DNA of 64,000 nt from assembly GCF_002733955.1 (NCBI RefSeq), contig NZ_NVXQ01000002.1, forward strand, positions 310,001 through 374,000, given 5' to 3'. Each line of letters starts with the position of its first letter. Positions within the stretch are counted from its first letter, which is position 1. Both the position numbers and the translations under genes were made by a program. Below are positions 54,081-63,411 of this stretch, one piece after another. Below the pieces are notes generated by a model. It saw only the letters and a program-made list of their open reading frames with translations, made no database searches and was not told the DNA's origin. Source of the stretch: Hoeflea sp. (GTDB lineage: Bacteria > Pseudomonadota > Alphaproteobacteria > Rhizobiales > Rhizobiaceae).

Positions 54081-55841
54081 CTATTCCAGATATTGGGTCG
54101 GGTCTACCGGTGAGGCATTCTTGCGCACTTCGAAGTGCAGCCGCGGGGTCTTGGCGACACCGGTCATTCCCGAATTGGCGATCACCTGGCCACGGGCCAC
54201 CTTGTCACCGCGGGAGACGTTGAGTTTGTCGGCGTGGGCATAGACCGTCACCAGCCCGTCATCGTGCCGGATCAGAACCGTCTTGCCATATTCCTTCAGC
54301 CCGTCGCCGGAATAGATCACAACACCGTTTTCGGCGGCCTTGACCGGCGTTCCGGTCGGCATTGAAATGTCGATGCCGTCATTGCGCTTGCCGTTTTCGC
54401 TCTTGCCGAAGCCGGTGATGACCTGGCCGCGGGCCGGCCAGCGGAACTTGTCTATCCCGGTTGCCGCAGGCGCAACCGCCGCGATTTCACCCTTGGTTTT
54501 GGCCGCCACACTGTCTCCACCCGACTGCACCGGCGGGGTGTAAACCTTGGGCGTTGGCGTCTGTTCAACCGATGCGGTCGTTGACGAATCGAGCCTTGAA
54601 GCTGCCGCACCAGGAATGGTGAGCGACTGTCCGATTCGGATGTTGCTCCCGGTCAGGTCATTGGCAGCTTTAAGCGCGTCCACGCTGACACCGTGACCAC
54701 GGGCGATCTTGCTCAGCGTGTCACCGCCTTTGACCACGTAGACGCCGCCTGTAGCCTGACCGGAGTTCGACCCGGTTTCGCTGACTGTGCGGCTGGCAAC
54801 CTCTTGCCTGTCAGGATTGCGCAGCGACGGCGCCGCAGGCAACACCGCAACATCGCGAACCGGCGAAGGAGCGGGGACCGGCAGCCGGTCATGCTTGACC
54901 TCGCCCCGCATTCCGGATCCGGAATTGGAGGCACGGGTCTTTGGATTGTTGTCCGGTGCCGACACCGGTGCCTGGCGCGAATAGACATAGATCGGGATCA
55001 GCAATTGCCGTCCGCTCGCCACCCGCGACGCATCCTCGATACCATTGGCCTTCATGATTTCGGAGGCCGGCACGCCGTAACGCTTGGACAAGTTGTAGAT
55101 GGTCTCGCCTTCACCAAGTGTGATCCGGGTTGCGCCGGTTGTCGTCCATCCCGCGCTTTGCGGGGCAGAACCAGTGACAATCGGATCGGGTGCCAGAACC
55201 GGATCAGCATTCTGGTAGCGCGGGTCTACCGGCACGGCTGCTGACATTTCACGTGGCCGCTCGGGAAAAGCTTGCGAAGCCGCTGCGGGCGCCGCTGAGC
55301 GAACCATCGGCTCCAGCGTCGGTGCGGCAGCTGTTTGGACCGGCTGGGATGCAGGCTTGCTCGCGGGCAAGGCCCTGCGCGCAACCGAAGAAACCCGCTG
55401 CACACCACTCGTGATCAAGTTCGAGGAAGAGGACGCGACCCGCGCAGCGGCTCCGGGAATGGAACCGGTCGAGGTCGGATCATAGCCTTGCTGGGACGGC
55501 GCCCGGTAATCACCTGGAAACGCCTGCGAGACCCCTGATGGAGCTTGCGGGAACGCCTGCTGGTTGGCGCTTGGCGCTTGCGGATAGCTGTTGTTTTGCG
55601 GATAGGAGGCAGCCTGGGGATAGCCACCGGCCACCGCGCCCGGATTGCCGCCGATGCTGCCCATCGGCGCGAGCGTGTCCGCAGCCGGCTGGGGAACAGA
55701 AGCTGTCAGCAACTGATCCGTGTTTCGATAGGAAAAGCGGCTTGCATCCGAGCTGCACGCGGCGGCCGAACTTGCCAACAGCGCGACACCGAGCAAACGA
55801 GTTACCGATGTGCCGGAAACGACAGTCTGTCTGAGACGCAT
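54081..55841 (-). CDS. LysM and degenerate LytM (M23) domain protein, NlpD/DipM type
   Basis: A 586-residue exported protein. The N-terminus is a signal with a possible but weak lipobox (AAAC, Cys29). Residues 50-230 are Pro, Gln and Ala-rich. Two LysM domains follow (about 245-295 and 370-415), which bind peptidoglycan. The C-terminal M23 fold has lost catalytic residues: Asn replaces His in RNDGIDI and Arg replaces the first His of HxH in PRLHFEV. Both changes match E. coli NlpD, which activates amidases instead of cutting. It is likely a cell-division amidase activator. It follows surE-pcm, the classic nlpD context. Confidence 0.9.
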   Translation of the reverse strand: MRLRQTVVSGTSVTRLLGVALLASSAAACSSDASRFSYRNTDQLLTASVPQPAADTLAPMGSIGGNPGAVAGGYPQAASYPQNNSYPQAPSANQQAFPQAPSGVSQAFPGDYRAPSQQGYDPTSTGSIPGAAARVASSSSNLITSGVQRVSSVARRALPASKPASQPVQTAAAPTLEPMVRSAAPAAASQAFPERPREMSAAVPVDPRYQNADPVLAPDPIVTGSAPQSAGWTTTGATRITLGEGETIYNLSKRYGVPASEIMKANGIEDASRVASGRQLLIPIYVYSRQAPVSAPDNNPKTRASNSGSGMRGEVKHDRLPVPAPSPVRDVAVLPAAPSLRNPDRQEVASRTVSETGSNSGQATGGVYVVKGGDTLSKIARGHGVSVDALKAANDLTGSNIRIGQSLTIPGAAASRLDSSTTASVEQTPTPKVYTPPVQSGGDSVAAKTKGEIAAVAPAATGIDKFRWPARGQVITGFGKSENGKRNDGIDISMPTGTPVKAAENGVVIYSGDGLKEYGKTVLIRHDDGLVTVYAHADKLNVSRGDKVARGQVIANSGMTGVAKTPRLHFEVRKNASPVDPTQYLE

Positions 55842-55946
55842 AACACTACCCAATCAACGCAAAACCAATTGAGTTGATTAAAGCGCGTTAGTGTTACTCA
55901 TCAGTTAAGACCGCAGAATTCGGCGCATTTTGTGGCAATTTTCGGC

Positions 55947-56600
55947 CTACAAGGCGGCTGCGACACCGGGAATGAAAGCGCGGTAAGGAACCTCGAAAAG
56001 ATCTTCGCGTTCAAACCTGCTGCCGATTTTTGTCAGTCGCATCATCACCGTCGGGCCGTCTTCCTGAAGCAACGGCGCGAGCATGATCCCGCCTGTTGCC
56101 AGCTGATCGACAAACTGGCGTGGCATGACATCAAAAGCACAGGTTGCAACGATCCGGTCGAAACTGCCCTCCCCGGTCACCCCCTTGAGCCCGTCGGCCT
56201 GACGCGACACGATATTGCCAAGACCCAGATGGGCAAAGCGCTGCTGTGCCAGCTGCACCAGCGTCTTGTAGCGGTCAACCGTGACCACGCGCTCGGCCAA
56301 TCGTGCCGCCACAGCAGCCAGAAAACCGCTTCCGGTCCCCAGGTCAAGCACGCGCTGCCCGGGCTCTATGGAGAGCATGATGATCAGCCTAGCAACAAGA
56401 TCTGCGCTTTCTGCAAAGCCACCGCAATCAATCGGCACCAGCCGGTCCTGATAGGCAGCGTCGGTGTGGGCCGCCGACAGGAAAAGGGTGCGGGGCGTCT
56501 GCTCGAGTGCCGTCAGCAACGCCTTGTCGGCCAGCCCTTCCGCCCTCAGGCGCAGGAAAAGCCCGGCGAACCCCTCTTTCTCCGCCAGTCGCGCATTCAC
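55947..56600 (-). CDS. pcm: Protein-L-isoaspartate O-methyltransferase family protein
   Basis: A 217-residue SAM-dependent methyltransferase. SAM motif I is LDLGTGSGF at 85-93. It repairs L-isoaspartate by methylating it, in the cytoplasm. The active-site stretch before motif I (IDCGGFAESADLVARL) departs from the usual G-T-I-S-x-P pattern, so activity may differ. It follows surE by three bases, as in many bacteria, and precedes the NlpD-like gene by about 105 bases. The length is normal. Confidence 0.85.
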   Translation of the reverse strand: MNARLAEKEGFAGLFLRLRAEGLADKALLTALEQTPRTLFLSAAHTDAAYQDRLVPIDCGGFAESADLVARLIIMLSIEPGQRVLDLGTGSGFLAAVAARLAERVVTVDRYKTLVQLAQQRFAHLGLGNIVSRQADGLKGVTGEGSFDRIVATCAFDVMPRQFVDQLATGGIMLAPLLQEDGPTVMMRLTKIGSRFEREDLFEVPYRAFIPGVAAAL

Positions 56601-56603
56601 GGT

Positions 56604-57356
56604 TCAGTCTTCCAGAGCTTTGGCTATCTGGTCCTGCACGGCATGATTGGTCAGGTCCAGCTTCAACGGCGTCACCGAAACATAGCCATTTGAGATCGCC
56701 TTGATGTCGCTGTTGGCTTCGGGCGAGAAATCCCGGCGTCCGAATTTGAGCCAGAAATAGGGAAACCCTCGACCGTCCTTGCGCTCTTCGATCGACAGGC
56801 CGTGCGTCATTTGCCCCTGATCGGTCACCACCACGCCCTTGACCTCGTCGGCGGGGCAATTGGGGAAATTGGCGTTGAGCAATGTGCCCGCTGGCAGATC
56901 GATCTTGATAAGCTTCTTGAGCAGCTCCGGCGCATGCGTCTCGACCACATCCCAGGGCATGATCCGGCCATGATTGTAGGCCTGGCTGATGGCAATCGAG
57001 CGAACGCCCAGCAACGTGCCTTCGATCGCGCCGGCGACGGTTCCCGAATAGGTCACGTCATCAGCAACGTTTTGCCCTGCATTGACGCCCGACAGCACCA
57101 GGTCGGGTTTTTCGTCCATCAGGCTCTTGATCGCCATGATCACGCAATCGGTTGGCGTGCCGCGCAGCGCAAAGGTCTTGTCACGCACCTTGCGCAGCCG
57201 CAACGGCTCGGAAAGCGTCAGCGAATGCGCAAGTCCGCTCTGGTCGGTTTCAGGCGCCACGATCCAGACATCGTCTGAAAGCGTCCGTGCGATGCGCTCA
57301 AGCACCTCAAGTCCCTCGGCATGAATACCGTCGTCGTTGGTGATGAGAATACGCAT
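56604..57356 (-). CDS. surE: 5'/3'-nucleotidase SurE
   Basis: A 250-residue acid phosphatase fold. The metal-binding NDDG is at 7-10 (Asp8, Asp9), and the later GTVAGAIEG and SGVNAGQN motifs are in place. It removes phosphate from nucleoside monophosphates and short polyphosphate. The ATG at 57354-57356 has AGGAG eight bases upstream; the in-frame upstream extension is spurious. It lies 25 bases after serS and three before pcm. Confidence 0.94.
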   Translation of the reverse strand: MRILITNDDGIHAEGLEVLERIARTLSDDVWIVAPETDQSGLAHSLTLSEPLRLRKVRDKTFALRGTPTDCVIMAIKSLMDEKPDLVLSGVNAGQNVADDVTYSGTVAGAIEGTLLGVRSIAISQAYNHGRIMPWDVVETHAPELLKKLIKIDLPAGTLLNANFPNCPADEVKGVVVTDQGQMTHGLSIEERKDGRGFPYFWLKFGRRDFSPEANSDIKAISNGYVSVTPLKLDLTNHAVQDQIAKALED

Positions 57357-57381
57357 GGTCTGCACTCCTGAAATGAAAGAA

Positions 57382-58665
57382 TTACGCCGCCTTTTCGATC
57401 CTGGTGATCCCGCCCATATAGGGCCGGAGCACGTCTGGAACGGTAATCGTCCCATCGGCGTTTTGATAATTTTCGATCACCGCGATCAGCGCCCGGCCAA
57501 CAGCCACGCCCGATCCGTTCAGCGTGTGCACGAACCGCGTTGCCTTGTCGCCGGCCTTGCGGCAACGCGCATTCATGCGGCGTCCCTGAAAGTCGCCACA
57601 GACCGAACAGGATGAAATTTCACGGTAGGCCTTCTGTCCCGGCAGCCAGACCTCGATGTCATAGGTCTTGCGCGCGCCAAATCCCATGTCGCCGGTGCAC
57701 AACACGATGGTGCGATAGTGCAGCCCCAAACCCTTGAGCACGGCTTCCGCGTTGGTCGTCATGCGCTCGTGCTCTTCAAGCGACGTTTCCGGCGTTGTCA
57801 CCGAAACCAGTTCAACCTTGGTGAACTGGTGCTGGCGCAGCATGCCGCGCGTGTCACGGCCGGCAGAGCCCGCCTCCGAGCGGAAACAGGCTGTCTGCGC
57901 CACATAGCGCTTGGGCAACTCTTCCTCGGCAATGATTTCGCCGGCCGCCATATAGGCCAAAGGCACTTCCGCGGTCGGGATCAGCCAGCGGCCGTCGGTG
58001 GTCTTGAACAGGTCGTCGCCGAATTTCGGCAACTTGTCGGTGCCATAGGCCGCAGCATCATTGACCATCAGCGGCGGATTGACTTCGGTGTACCCATGCT
58101 CACCGGTGTGCAGATCGAGCATGTACTGGCCGAGCGCCCGCTCGAGCCGTGCGAGGCCGCCTGAAAGGATGGTGAAGCGTGCACCCGACATCTTCGCCGC
58201 GCGCTCGAAATCCATCATCCCCAGCGCTTCGCCGAGCTCGAAATGTTCTTTCGGCTCAAACCCGAGATCCGGTTTGAGGCCAGAGACGCGGACCTCGACA
58301 TTGTCGCTTTCGTCCTTGCCCACCGGCACGTCGTCGAGCGGGATGTTGGGCAGCACCGACAAGGCATATTTGAGCGCTTCGTCGAGCTCCCGCTCCTTGG
58401 CTTCACCGGCCTGAAGCTCATCCTTGATGGTCGCGACTTCAGCCTTCAGGCTGTCGGCCTTGGCCTGGTCCTTGGACGCCATCGCCTTGCCGATTTCCTT
58501 GGAGGCCGCATTGCGGCGTTCCTGCAGCGCCTGCAGCTGGCCGACATGGCTGCGCCGCGCTTCATCGAGCGCGATCAGTTGCTGCGCCTGCGCCTCCGCG
58601 CCGCGCTTCGCCAGCGCTGCGTCAAGGGCTTCGGGGTTCTCACGTATCCATTTGATGTCAAGCAT
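57382..58665 (-). CDS. serS: Serine-tRNA ligase
   Basis: A 427-residue class II aminoacyl-tRNA synthetase. The N-terminal 110 residues form the tRNA-binding coiled coil (charged heptads with [17 protein letters not shown]). Motif 2 is [21 protein letters not shown], split here as FRSEAG and RGMLRQHQF, and motif 3 is [15 protein letters not shown]. It charges tRNA-Ser in the cytoplasm. It follows tatC by 81 bases that contain a hairpin (58706-58726). Confidence 0.96.
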   Translation of the reverse strand: MLDIKWIRENPEALDAALAKRGAEAQAQQLIALDEARRSHVGQLQALQERRNAASKEIGKAMASKDQAKADSLKAEVATIKDELQAGEAKERELDEALKYALSVLPNIPLDDVPVGKDESDNVEVRVSGLKPDLGFEPKEHFELGEALGMMDFERAAKMSGARFTILSGGLARLERALGQYMLDLHTGEHGYTEVNPPLMVNDAAAYGTDKLPKFGDDLFKTTDGRWLIPTAEVPLAYMAAGEIIAEEELPKRYVAQTACFRSEAGSAGRDTRGMLRQHQFTKVELVSVTTPETSLEEHERMTTNAEAVLKGLGLHYRTIVLCTGDMGFGARKTYDIEVWLPGQKAYREISSCSVCGDFQGRRMNARCRKAGDKATRFVHTLNGSGVAVGRALIAVIENYQNADGTITVPDVLRPYMGGITRIEKAA

Positions 58666-58705
58666 GGCAGGTTCCGGTACTCGATTGGCAGCGCCAGACC
58701 CGCAA

Positions 58706-58726
58706 CCGTGCCGTCAGACGGCACGG
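58706..58726. other. Hairpin between tatC and serS
   Basis: A perfect 9-bp stem (CCGTGCCGT with ACGGCACGG, three-base loop) lies between the tatC stop and the serS start on the minus-strand transcript. There is no T run, so it may be an mRNA processing or stability element. Confidence 0.4.
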
Positions 58727-58746
58727 CGCAAAATCAAGACCGGAGC

Positions 58747-59583
58747 TCAGGCGTCCCCTTCGGGATCAGAGGCTGCCGCCGATGCTTCTTCGGCTTCCGC
58801 CACGGCCGCTCTCGCAGCGCGCTGGCGCTCCACGAGTCGGGCGCAATAGATGGCAATCTCGTAAAGAATGATGGTAGGCAGCGCAAGCCCGATCTGGGAG
58901 ACCGGATCCGGCGGTGTCAGGATGGCGGCTGCGACAAACGCCGCGACAATGGCGTATTTGCGCTTGTCGGCAAGGCCCTGGCTGGACACCAGCCCGACGC
59001 GTGCCAAGAGCGTGGTCACCACCGGCAGCTGGAACACCAGCCCAAAGGCAAAGATCAGGGTCATGATCAGCCCGAGATACTCGGACACCTTGGGCAGCAG
59101 CATGATCGAGGCTTCACCCGTACCGCCGACCTGCTCCATCGACAGGAAGAACCACATCACCATCGGCGTGAAGAAGAAATACACCAGCGCGGCACCAAGC
59201 AGGAACAACAGCGGCGAGGCAACCAGGAACGGCAGGAAGGCCCCGCGCTCGTTCTTGTAGAGCCCCGGTGCCACGAACTTGTAGACCTGCGCCGCGATCA
59301 TCGGAAACGCCAGCACCAGGCCGCCGAACATGCCGATCTTGATCTGGGTGAAGAAGAACTCCTGCGGCGCGGTATAGATCAGCTCGATCTTGCGGTCTGA
59401 CATTCCTGCCCAGTCCACCGCCCAGGTAAAGGGCTGAACCAGCATGTTAAACAGCGGCTTGGCGAAGGCGAAGCACAGCAGGAAAGCGAGAAAGAACGCG
59501 CCAATGGCCCACATCAGGCGATTGCGCAGTTCCAGCAGATGCGTCATCAGCGGCTGCGGCTTGTCATCGATATCGTCGGTCAC
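58747..59583 (-). CDS. tatC: Sec-independent translocase subunit TatC
   Basis: A 278-residue protein with six membrane helices. The N-terminal cytoplasmic stretch HLLELRNRL holds the Glu and Arg that bind the twin-arginine signal. It forms the Tat receptor with TatB. The stop of tatB overlaps its start by four bases. The C-terminal tail is Ala and Glu-rich. Confidence 0.95.
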   Translation of the reverse strand: MTDDIDDKPQPLMTHLLELRNRLMWAIGAFFLAFLLCFAFAKPLFNMLVQPFTWAVDWAGMSDRKIELIYTAPQEFFFTQIKIGMFGGLVLAFPMIAAQVYKFVAPGLYKNERGAFLPFLVASPLLFLLGAALVYFFFTPMVMWFFLSMEQVGGTGEASIMLLPKVSEYLGLIMTLIFAFGLVFQLPVVTTLLARVGLVSSQGLADKRKYAIVAAFVAAAILTPPDPVSQIGLALPTIILYEIAIYCARLVERQRAARAAVAEAEEASAAASDPEGDA

Positions 59584-60320
59584 GCCTGGCCCTCGCCGTT
59601 AGGTTTCTTGGCGCGAGGCGCACTTTTGGCCGCCGCCGGCTTTGCAGGCGCTTTGGCCCTGGATGCGGGCGTTGCGGCTTTTGCAGCAGATTTTGGAGCG
59701 GGAGACTTAGCTGCGACAGACTTGGCCGCCGCAGCTGTCTTGGCTGCCGCGGGCTTGGCTTTTGCGGAGGCCGCTGCCTTGGTGGTCTTGGCCGCAGCAG
59801 GCTTTGCCTGTGCCGATGCCTTGGCTGACTTGGCCGAGGCAGGTTTTGCAGCAGCCGACTTGTCTGCGGCAGGTGCATTCGGGTCAGGTTTTGCCGCTGT
59901 TTCGGCAGGCTTGGTCGCCGGCCAGCTCTCCGTAAACGCCGGCGGGCCATCATCAAGCTTCATCGTCGGATCAGGAGCAGCCATCTTCGGCGGCTCTTCA
60001 GCCGTCGAAGATGGAGTCTTGACCGATTTTTCCAGATCCGCCTTGATATCCTTTGCCGTGTCCTTGAGCGGGTTTACGGCATCGCGAATGTTCTGCATGG
60101 GATTGAGCTTGCGCGCGTCATCAAACGTCTTCTTGACATCGTCAAGCTCCGCTTCCCGCAGCGCATCGTCGAACTGACCGCGAAACTCGGAAGCCATGGC
60201 TCTGAGTTTCTTGGTTGTTCGCCCGAAGGCGCGCAGCATGGGCGGCAGGTCTTTTGGACCAACCACGACGATCAGCACAATGGCTACGACCAGAAGTTCT
60301 GGCCAACCGATGTCGAACAT
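59580..60320 (-). CDS. tatB: Sec-independent translocase subunit TatB
   Basis: A 246-residue protein, longer than E. coli TatB (171). It begins MFDIGWPELLVVAIVLIVV with one helix, then the amphipathic helix PPMLRAFGRTT. From about residue 120 it is an Ala, Lys and Pro-rich tail, probably unfolded, a common rhizobial feature. It binds Tat signal peptides with TatC. The tail makes long false open frames on other strands. Confidence 0.93.
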   Translation of the reverse strand: MFDIGWPELLVVAIVLIVVVGPKDLPPMLRAFGRTTKKLRAMASEFRGQFDDALREAELDDVKKTFDDARKLNPMQNIRDAVNPLKDTAKDIKADLEKSVKTPSSTAEEPPKMAAPDPTMKLDDGPPAFTESWPATKPAETAAKPDPNAPAADKSAAAKPASAKSAKASAQAKPAAAKTTKAAASAKAKPAAAKTAAAAKSVAAKSPAPKSAAKAATPASRAKAPAKPAAAKSAPRAKKPNGEGQA

Positions 60321-60361
60321 TCAGACGTCTCCTCACCCGTCAGGGCAACGGGATTGGGATA

Positions 60362-60562
60362 TCAGCTACGATCCTTGGCTTCTTCAGCCTTGCTTTCAAC
60401 AGTCTTGGTCTCAGGCGCGGTTTCGTCGTCGCCCATACCCTTCTTGAAGCTCTTGATGCCCTTGGCAACATCGCCCATCAGCTCCGGAATCTTGCCGCGG
60501 CCGAAAAGAAGCAGGACAACGACCAGAACGATCAGCCAATGCCAGATACTAAATGAACCCAT
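60362..60562 (-). CDS. tatA: Sec-independent translocase subunit TatA
   Basis: A 66-residue protein: one helix ([16 protein letters not shown]), the conserved [20 protein letters not shown] and an acidic tail. It oligomerises to form the Tat pore. The ATG at 60560-60562 has AGGAG six bases upstream. tatB follows by 41 bases. Confidence 0.95.
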   Translation of the reverse strand: MGSFSIWHWLIVLVVVLLLFGRGKIPELMGDVAKGIKSFKKGMGDDETAPETKTVESKAEEAKDRS

Positions 60563-60601
60563 GATACTCTCCTGTATGCATTCCACCCTGATTTAGGATG
60601 T

Positions 60602-61726
60602 TTAACCGTTTCTTTCAAACACCAATATGTCACGGGTGTTGACAGTGACCGATACATCGCGGACGCCACCCCTCAATTGACCTGCGCGAATGCGCGCGTC
60701 AATCGGGTTTTCGCCGCCCGCTACTGCCACTGTCACCAACTCCTCCACACCGAGAAATCTCCGCGCCACGATCCGTGCCGACACACCACAAGGCGTTTCC
60801 GTAACTTCAACGCCTGGAAGCCTTATTGCAATCGAGACGTTAGAACCATGCCTGAATTCTTTTGCCGCAACCGGACCCAGCGGTGTTTGCGCAACGCCGT
60901 CCGAGACAACGCTGTCAAACACGTTGATTTCGGAGAAGAACCCGGCCGCGAACAGATTGGCTGGCCGGTGGTAAAGATCTTCCGCGGTTCCAACCTGGAC
61001 CAGCGCACCGTCTTTGAGCAAGGCGATCCGGTCGCCCATGCGCATCGCCTCTTCGGCATCGTGGGTCACCACGATTGCCGTGGCCCGCGCTTCGCGCAGG
61101 ATCGCCAGCGTCTCCGCCCTGACACTGTCCTTCAGTCGCGAATCCAGTCCCGAGAACGGCTCATCCATCAACAGCACCGCCGGGCGCGGCGCCAGTGCTC
61201 GCGCCAGCGCAACCCGCTGCTGCTCGCCACCCGACAGCGCATGCGGATAGTTCTCGGCATAGTGAACCATGCCGACGCGATCGAGCGCCGCCAGAGCCTC
61301 GCGCTTGGCGTCAGCCGATGACAGCGCCGTCAGACCGAATTTGACATTGTCGAGGATCGTCAGATGCGGAAACAGCGCAAAGTCCTGAAACATGAGCCCA
61401 ATCCCGCGGCGCTCCGGCGGCAGATTGGTTTGCGGACCGGCGATTTCCCGATCATTGAGCAAGAGCCGGCCCCGCTCCAGGGGCTCGATACCGGCAGCCA
61501 GTCTCAACAGCGTGGTCTTTCCCGAACCCGAGGGGCCGAGCAGACACAGCACTTCACCCGGCTCGGCCGCCAGCGTCACGCCACGCAGCGTCGGCAGATC
61601 ACCATAGGCATGGTGAACATCTTCAAACGCCAGCCGCGCGGCGAAGGTAACGCCGGCAGTCCTGCGCGCGATAGCCGCTCTTGTCTGCTGTGTAGCGATT
61701 GTAGCAACCCTTGTCGTCAACAACAC
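60602..61726 (-). CDS. ABC transporter ATP-binding protein, PotA/FbpC type, without permease genes nearby
   Basis: A protein of about 374 residues. The ABC domain has Walker [10 protein letters not shown], signature LSGGEQQRVALARAL and Walker B LLMDEP; the last 110 residues resemble a TOBE domain, as in importers of iron or polyamines. No permease or binding-protein gene is next to it. The start is uncertain: the GTG at 61724-61726 was chosen because it lies after the scpB stop codon, but the open frame extends to a GTG at 61771 inside scpB, and later non-ATG starts nearer the ABC domain are possible. It sits between scpB and tatA on the same strand. Confidence 0.78.
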   Translation of the reverse strand: MLLTTRVATIATQQTRAAIARRTAGVTFAARLAFEDVHHAYGDLPTLRGVTLAAEPGEVLCLLGPSGSGKTTLLRLAAGIEPLERGRLLLNDREIAGPQTNLPPERRGIGLMFQDFALFPHLTILDNVKFGLTALSSADAKREALAALDRVGMVHYAENYPHALSGGEQQRVALARALAPRPAVLLMDEPFSGLDSRLKDSVRAETLAILREARATAIVVTHDAEEAMRMGDRIALLKDGALVQVGTAEDLYHRPANLFAAGFFSEINVFDSVVSDGVAQTPLGPVAAKEFRHGSNVSIAIRLPGVEVTETPCGVSARIVARRFLGVEELVTVAVAGGENPIDARIRAGQLRGGVRDVSVTVNTRDILVFERNG

Positions 61727-61754
61727 TCGGCCCGTAGCATACGCGCCCGGATGC

Positions 61755-62513
61755 TTAGTCCTCCGCTTCACCCATCGGTGTCAAGAGACCAAGCTCTTCC
61801 AAATCGAGTTGAGTGATCGGGTCTTCATCCTCCGCGAAGTCATCACCGGAGTTCGGCAGCGGCGGTTGAAAGTTCGAGGGCACCCGTCCAGATAGCAGGC
61901 CGGCTCCCTTGAGCTCATCCATACCAGGCAGATCGCGCAAATCCTCAAGCCCGAAATGATCCAGAAACGCCATTGTCGTGCCATAGGTCACCGGGCGTCC
62001 GGGCGAGCGGCGGCGGCCGCGCATCCGCACCCAGCCGGTCTCCAGCAGCACATCGAGCGTGCCCTTGGACGTCGCCACACCGCGCACATCCTCGATCTCG
62101 GCCCGCGTCACCGGCTGGTGATAGGCAATCGTCGACAGCACTTCGAGGCCGGCGCGCGAGAGCTTCTTGGCTTCGGTCTCGTCCCGCCGGATCAGAAAGC
62201 CCAGATCTGCAGCCGTCCGGAATGCCCAGGCATCGCTGACACGAACCAGATTGACGCCCCGCGCGGCATAGCGCTCGGAGAGCCGCGCCATCACCTCGCG
62301 CACGGGCGTGTCTTCGGGAAGTTTGTCGGCGATCAGTTTTTCCGCCACCGGCTCGCTGGAGGCGAATACCAGCGCCTCGGCTATCCGTTCAGCCTCATGC
62401 AGCGCGCGCTCCTTGAGTGCGTCGAGAGCATCCGAACCGGTGCTGCTCTGTTGTTGATCATCAGCGGCCGCCTCAATGATGTGCGCCGTGCCCTGCCCCG
62501 GATCCATGATCAT
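61755..62513 (-). CDS. scpB: Segregation and condensation protein B
   Basis: A 252-residue protein with two winged-helix domains (about 35-115 and 120-190), the family stretch LSTIAYHQPVTRAEIEDVRG and the strand VTYGTTMAFLDHFGL. With ScpA it bridges SMC in chromosome compaction. The start overlaps the scpA stop by four bases (ATGA), so it is coupled. An acidic tail closes the protein. Confidence 0.94.
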   Translation of the reverse strand: MIMDPGQGTAHIIEAAADDQQQSSTGSDALDALKERALHEAERIAEALVFASSEPVAEKLIADKLPEDTPVREVMARLSERYAARGVNLVRVSDAWAFRTAADLGFLIRRDETEAKKLSRAGLEVLSTIAYHQPVTRAEIEDVRGVATSKGTLDVLLETGWVRMRGRRRSPGRPVTYGTTMAFLDHFGLEDLRDLPGMDELKGAGLLSGRVPSNFQPPLPNSGDDFAEDEDPITQLDLEELGLLTPMGEAED

Positions 62514-63388
62514 GCCTTGCTCCCTGCGCTGGCAGCCGCCGTTTGCGGCAGTCGCATGAAGATTGGTTGAAACGCGCCGTCCTGACGGATCTCCAGCCTG
62601 CCTTCGCGCACCATCTCGAGACTGGCGGCAAAGGAACTGGCGATCGCCGTGGTTCGCTCAGCGGGATCGGACAGGTAGCGTTGCAGGTAATGATCCAGCG
62701 CTGTCCAGTCCTTGAGCTCTCCGATCAACCGGAAAAGAATAACCCGGGCGTCGCTGAGCGACCACACACGCCGGCGCGAGATCGTCACTTCGGTCACGGT
62801 CTGGCGCTGCTTCTGCGCCGCATAGGCCGTCAACAGGTCGTAGAGCGTCGCGTCAAAATCAAGGGTCTTGTCAATGACCATCGGCTCCGGCGCCCCACGG
62901 GCGAAGACATCGCGGCCCAGACGGTTGCGATTGACCAGTTTGGACGCGGCTTCGCGCATGGCTTCCAGCCGCTTGAGCCGGAAGGCGAGCTGTGCCGCCA
63001 TCTCCTCACCGCTGGGTTCATCGCCCTTCGGCCCCTGCGGGATCAAAAGTTTGGATTTGAGGTAAGCCAGCCAGGCCGCCATCACCAGGTAGTCCGCAGC
63101 AAGTTCCAGCCGCAACGCCCGCGCTTTCTCGACAAACAGCAGGTATTGTTCCGCCAGCGCCAGAACCGAAATACGGGCCAGATCGACACGCTGGGTACGC
63201 GCCAGATGCAAGAGCAGATCGAGTGGGCCTTCGAAGCCTGCGACGTCGATCACCAGCGAGGGATCACCCGTGGCCCGGTCTGGCTTGATGTCGTCCCACA
63301 TCACGTCCATGGGCGTCTTGCCCGCCTGCACGTTGCCAGACGGCATCTTGCCGGAAGTGCCTCCGCTTTGCCGCTTGCCGTTGCTCAC
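62510..63388 (-). CDS. scpA: Segregation and condensation protein A
   Basis: A 292-residue kleisin. The N-terminal SMC-binding part has FEGPLDLLLHLARTQRVDL, the middle is helical, and the C-terminal winged helix ends before residue 285. It starts with GTG at 63386-63388; internal ATGs about 15-28 residues later are alternatives because the first 30 residues are Gly and Lys-rich and variable. It follows nagZ by 23 bases on the same strand. Confidence 0.92.
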   Translation of the reverse strand: MSNGKRQSGGTSGKMPSGNVQAGKTPMDVMWDDIKPDRATGDPSLVIDVAGFEGPLDLLLHLARTQRVDLARISVLALAEQYLLFVEKARALRLELAADYLVMAAWLAYLKSKLLIPQGPKGDEPSGEEMAAQLAFRLKRLEAMREAASKLVNRNRLGRDVFARGAPEPMVIDKTLDFDATLYDLLTAYAAQKQRQTVTEVTISRRRVWSLSDARVILFRLIGELKDWTALDHYLQRYLSDPAERTTAIASSFAASLEMVREGRLEIRQDGAFQPIFMRLPQTAAASAGSKA

Positions 63389-63411
63389 GCCTGCCGCCTT
63401 TCAGATCCTGG

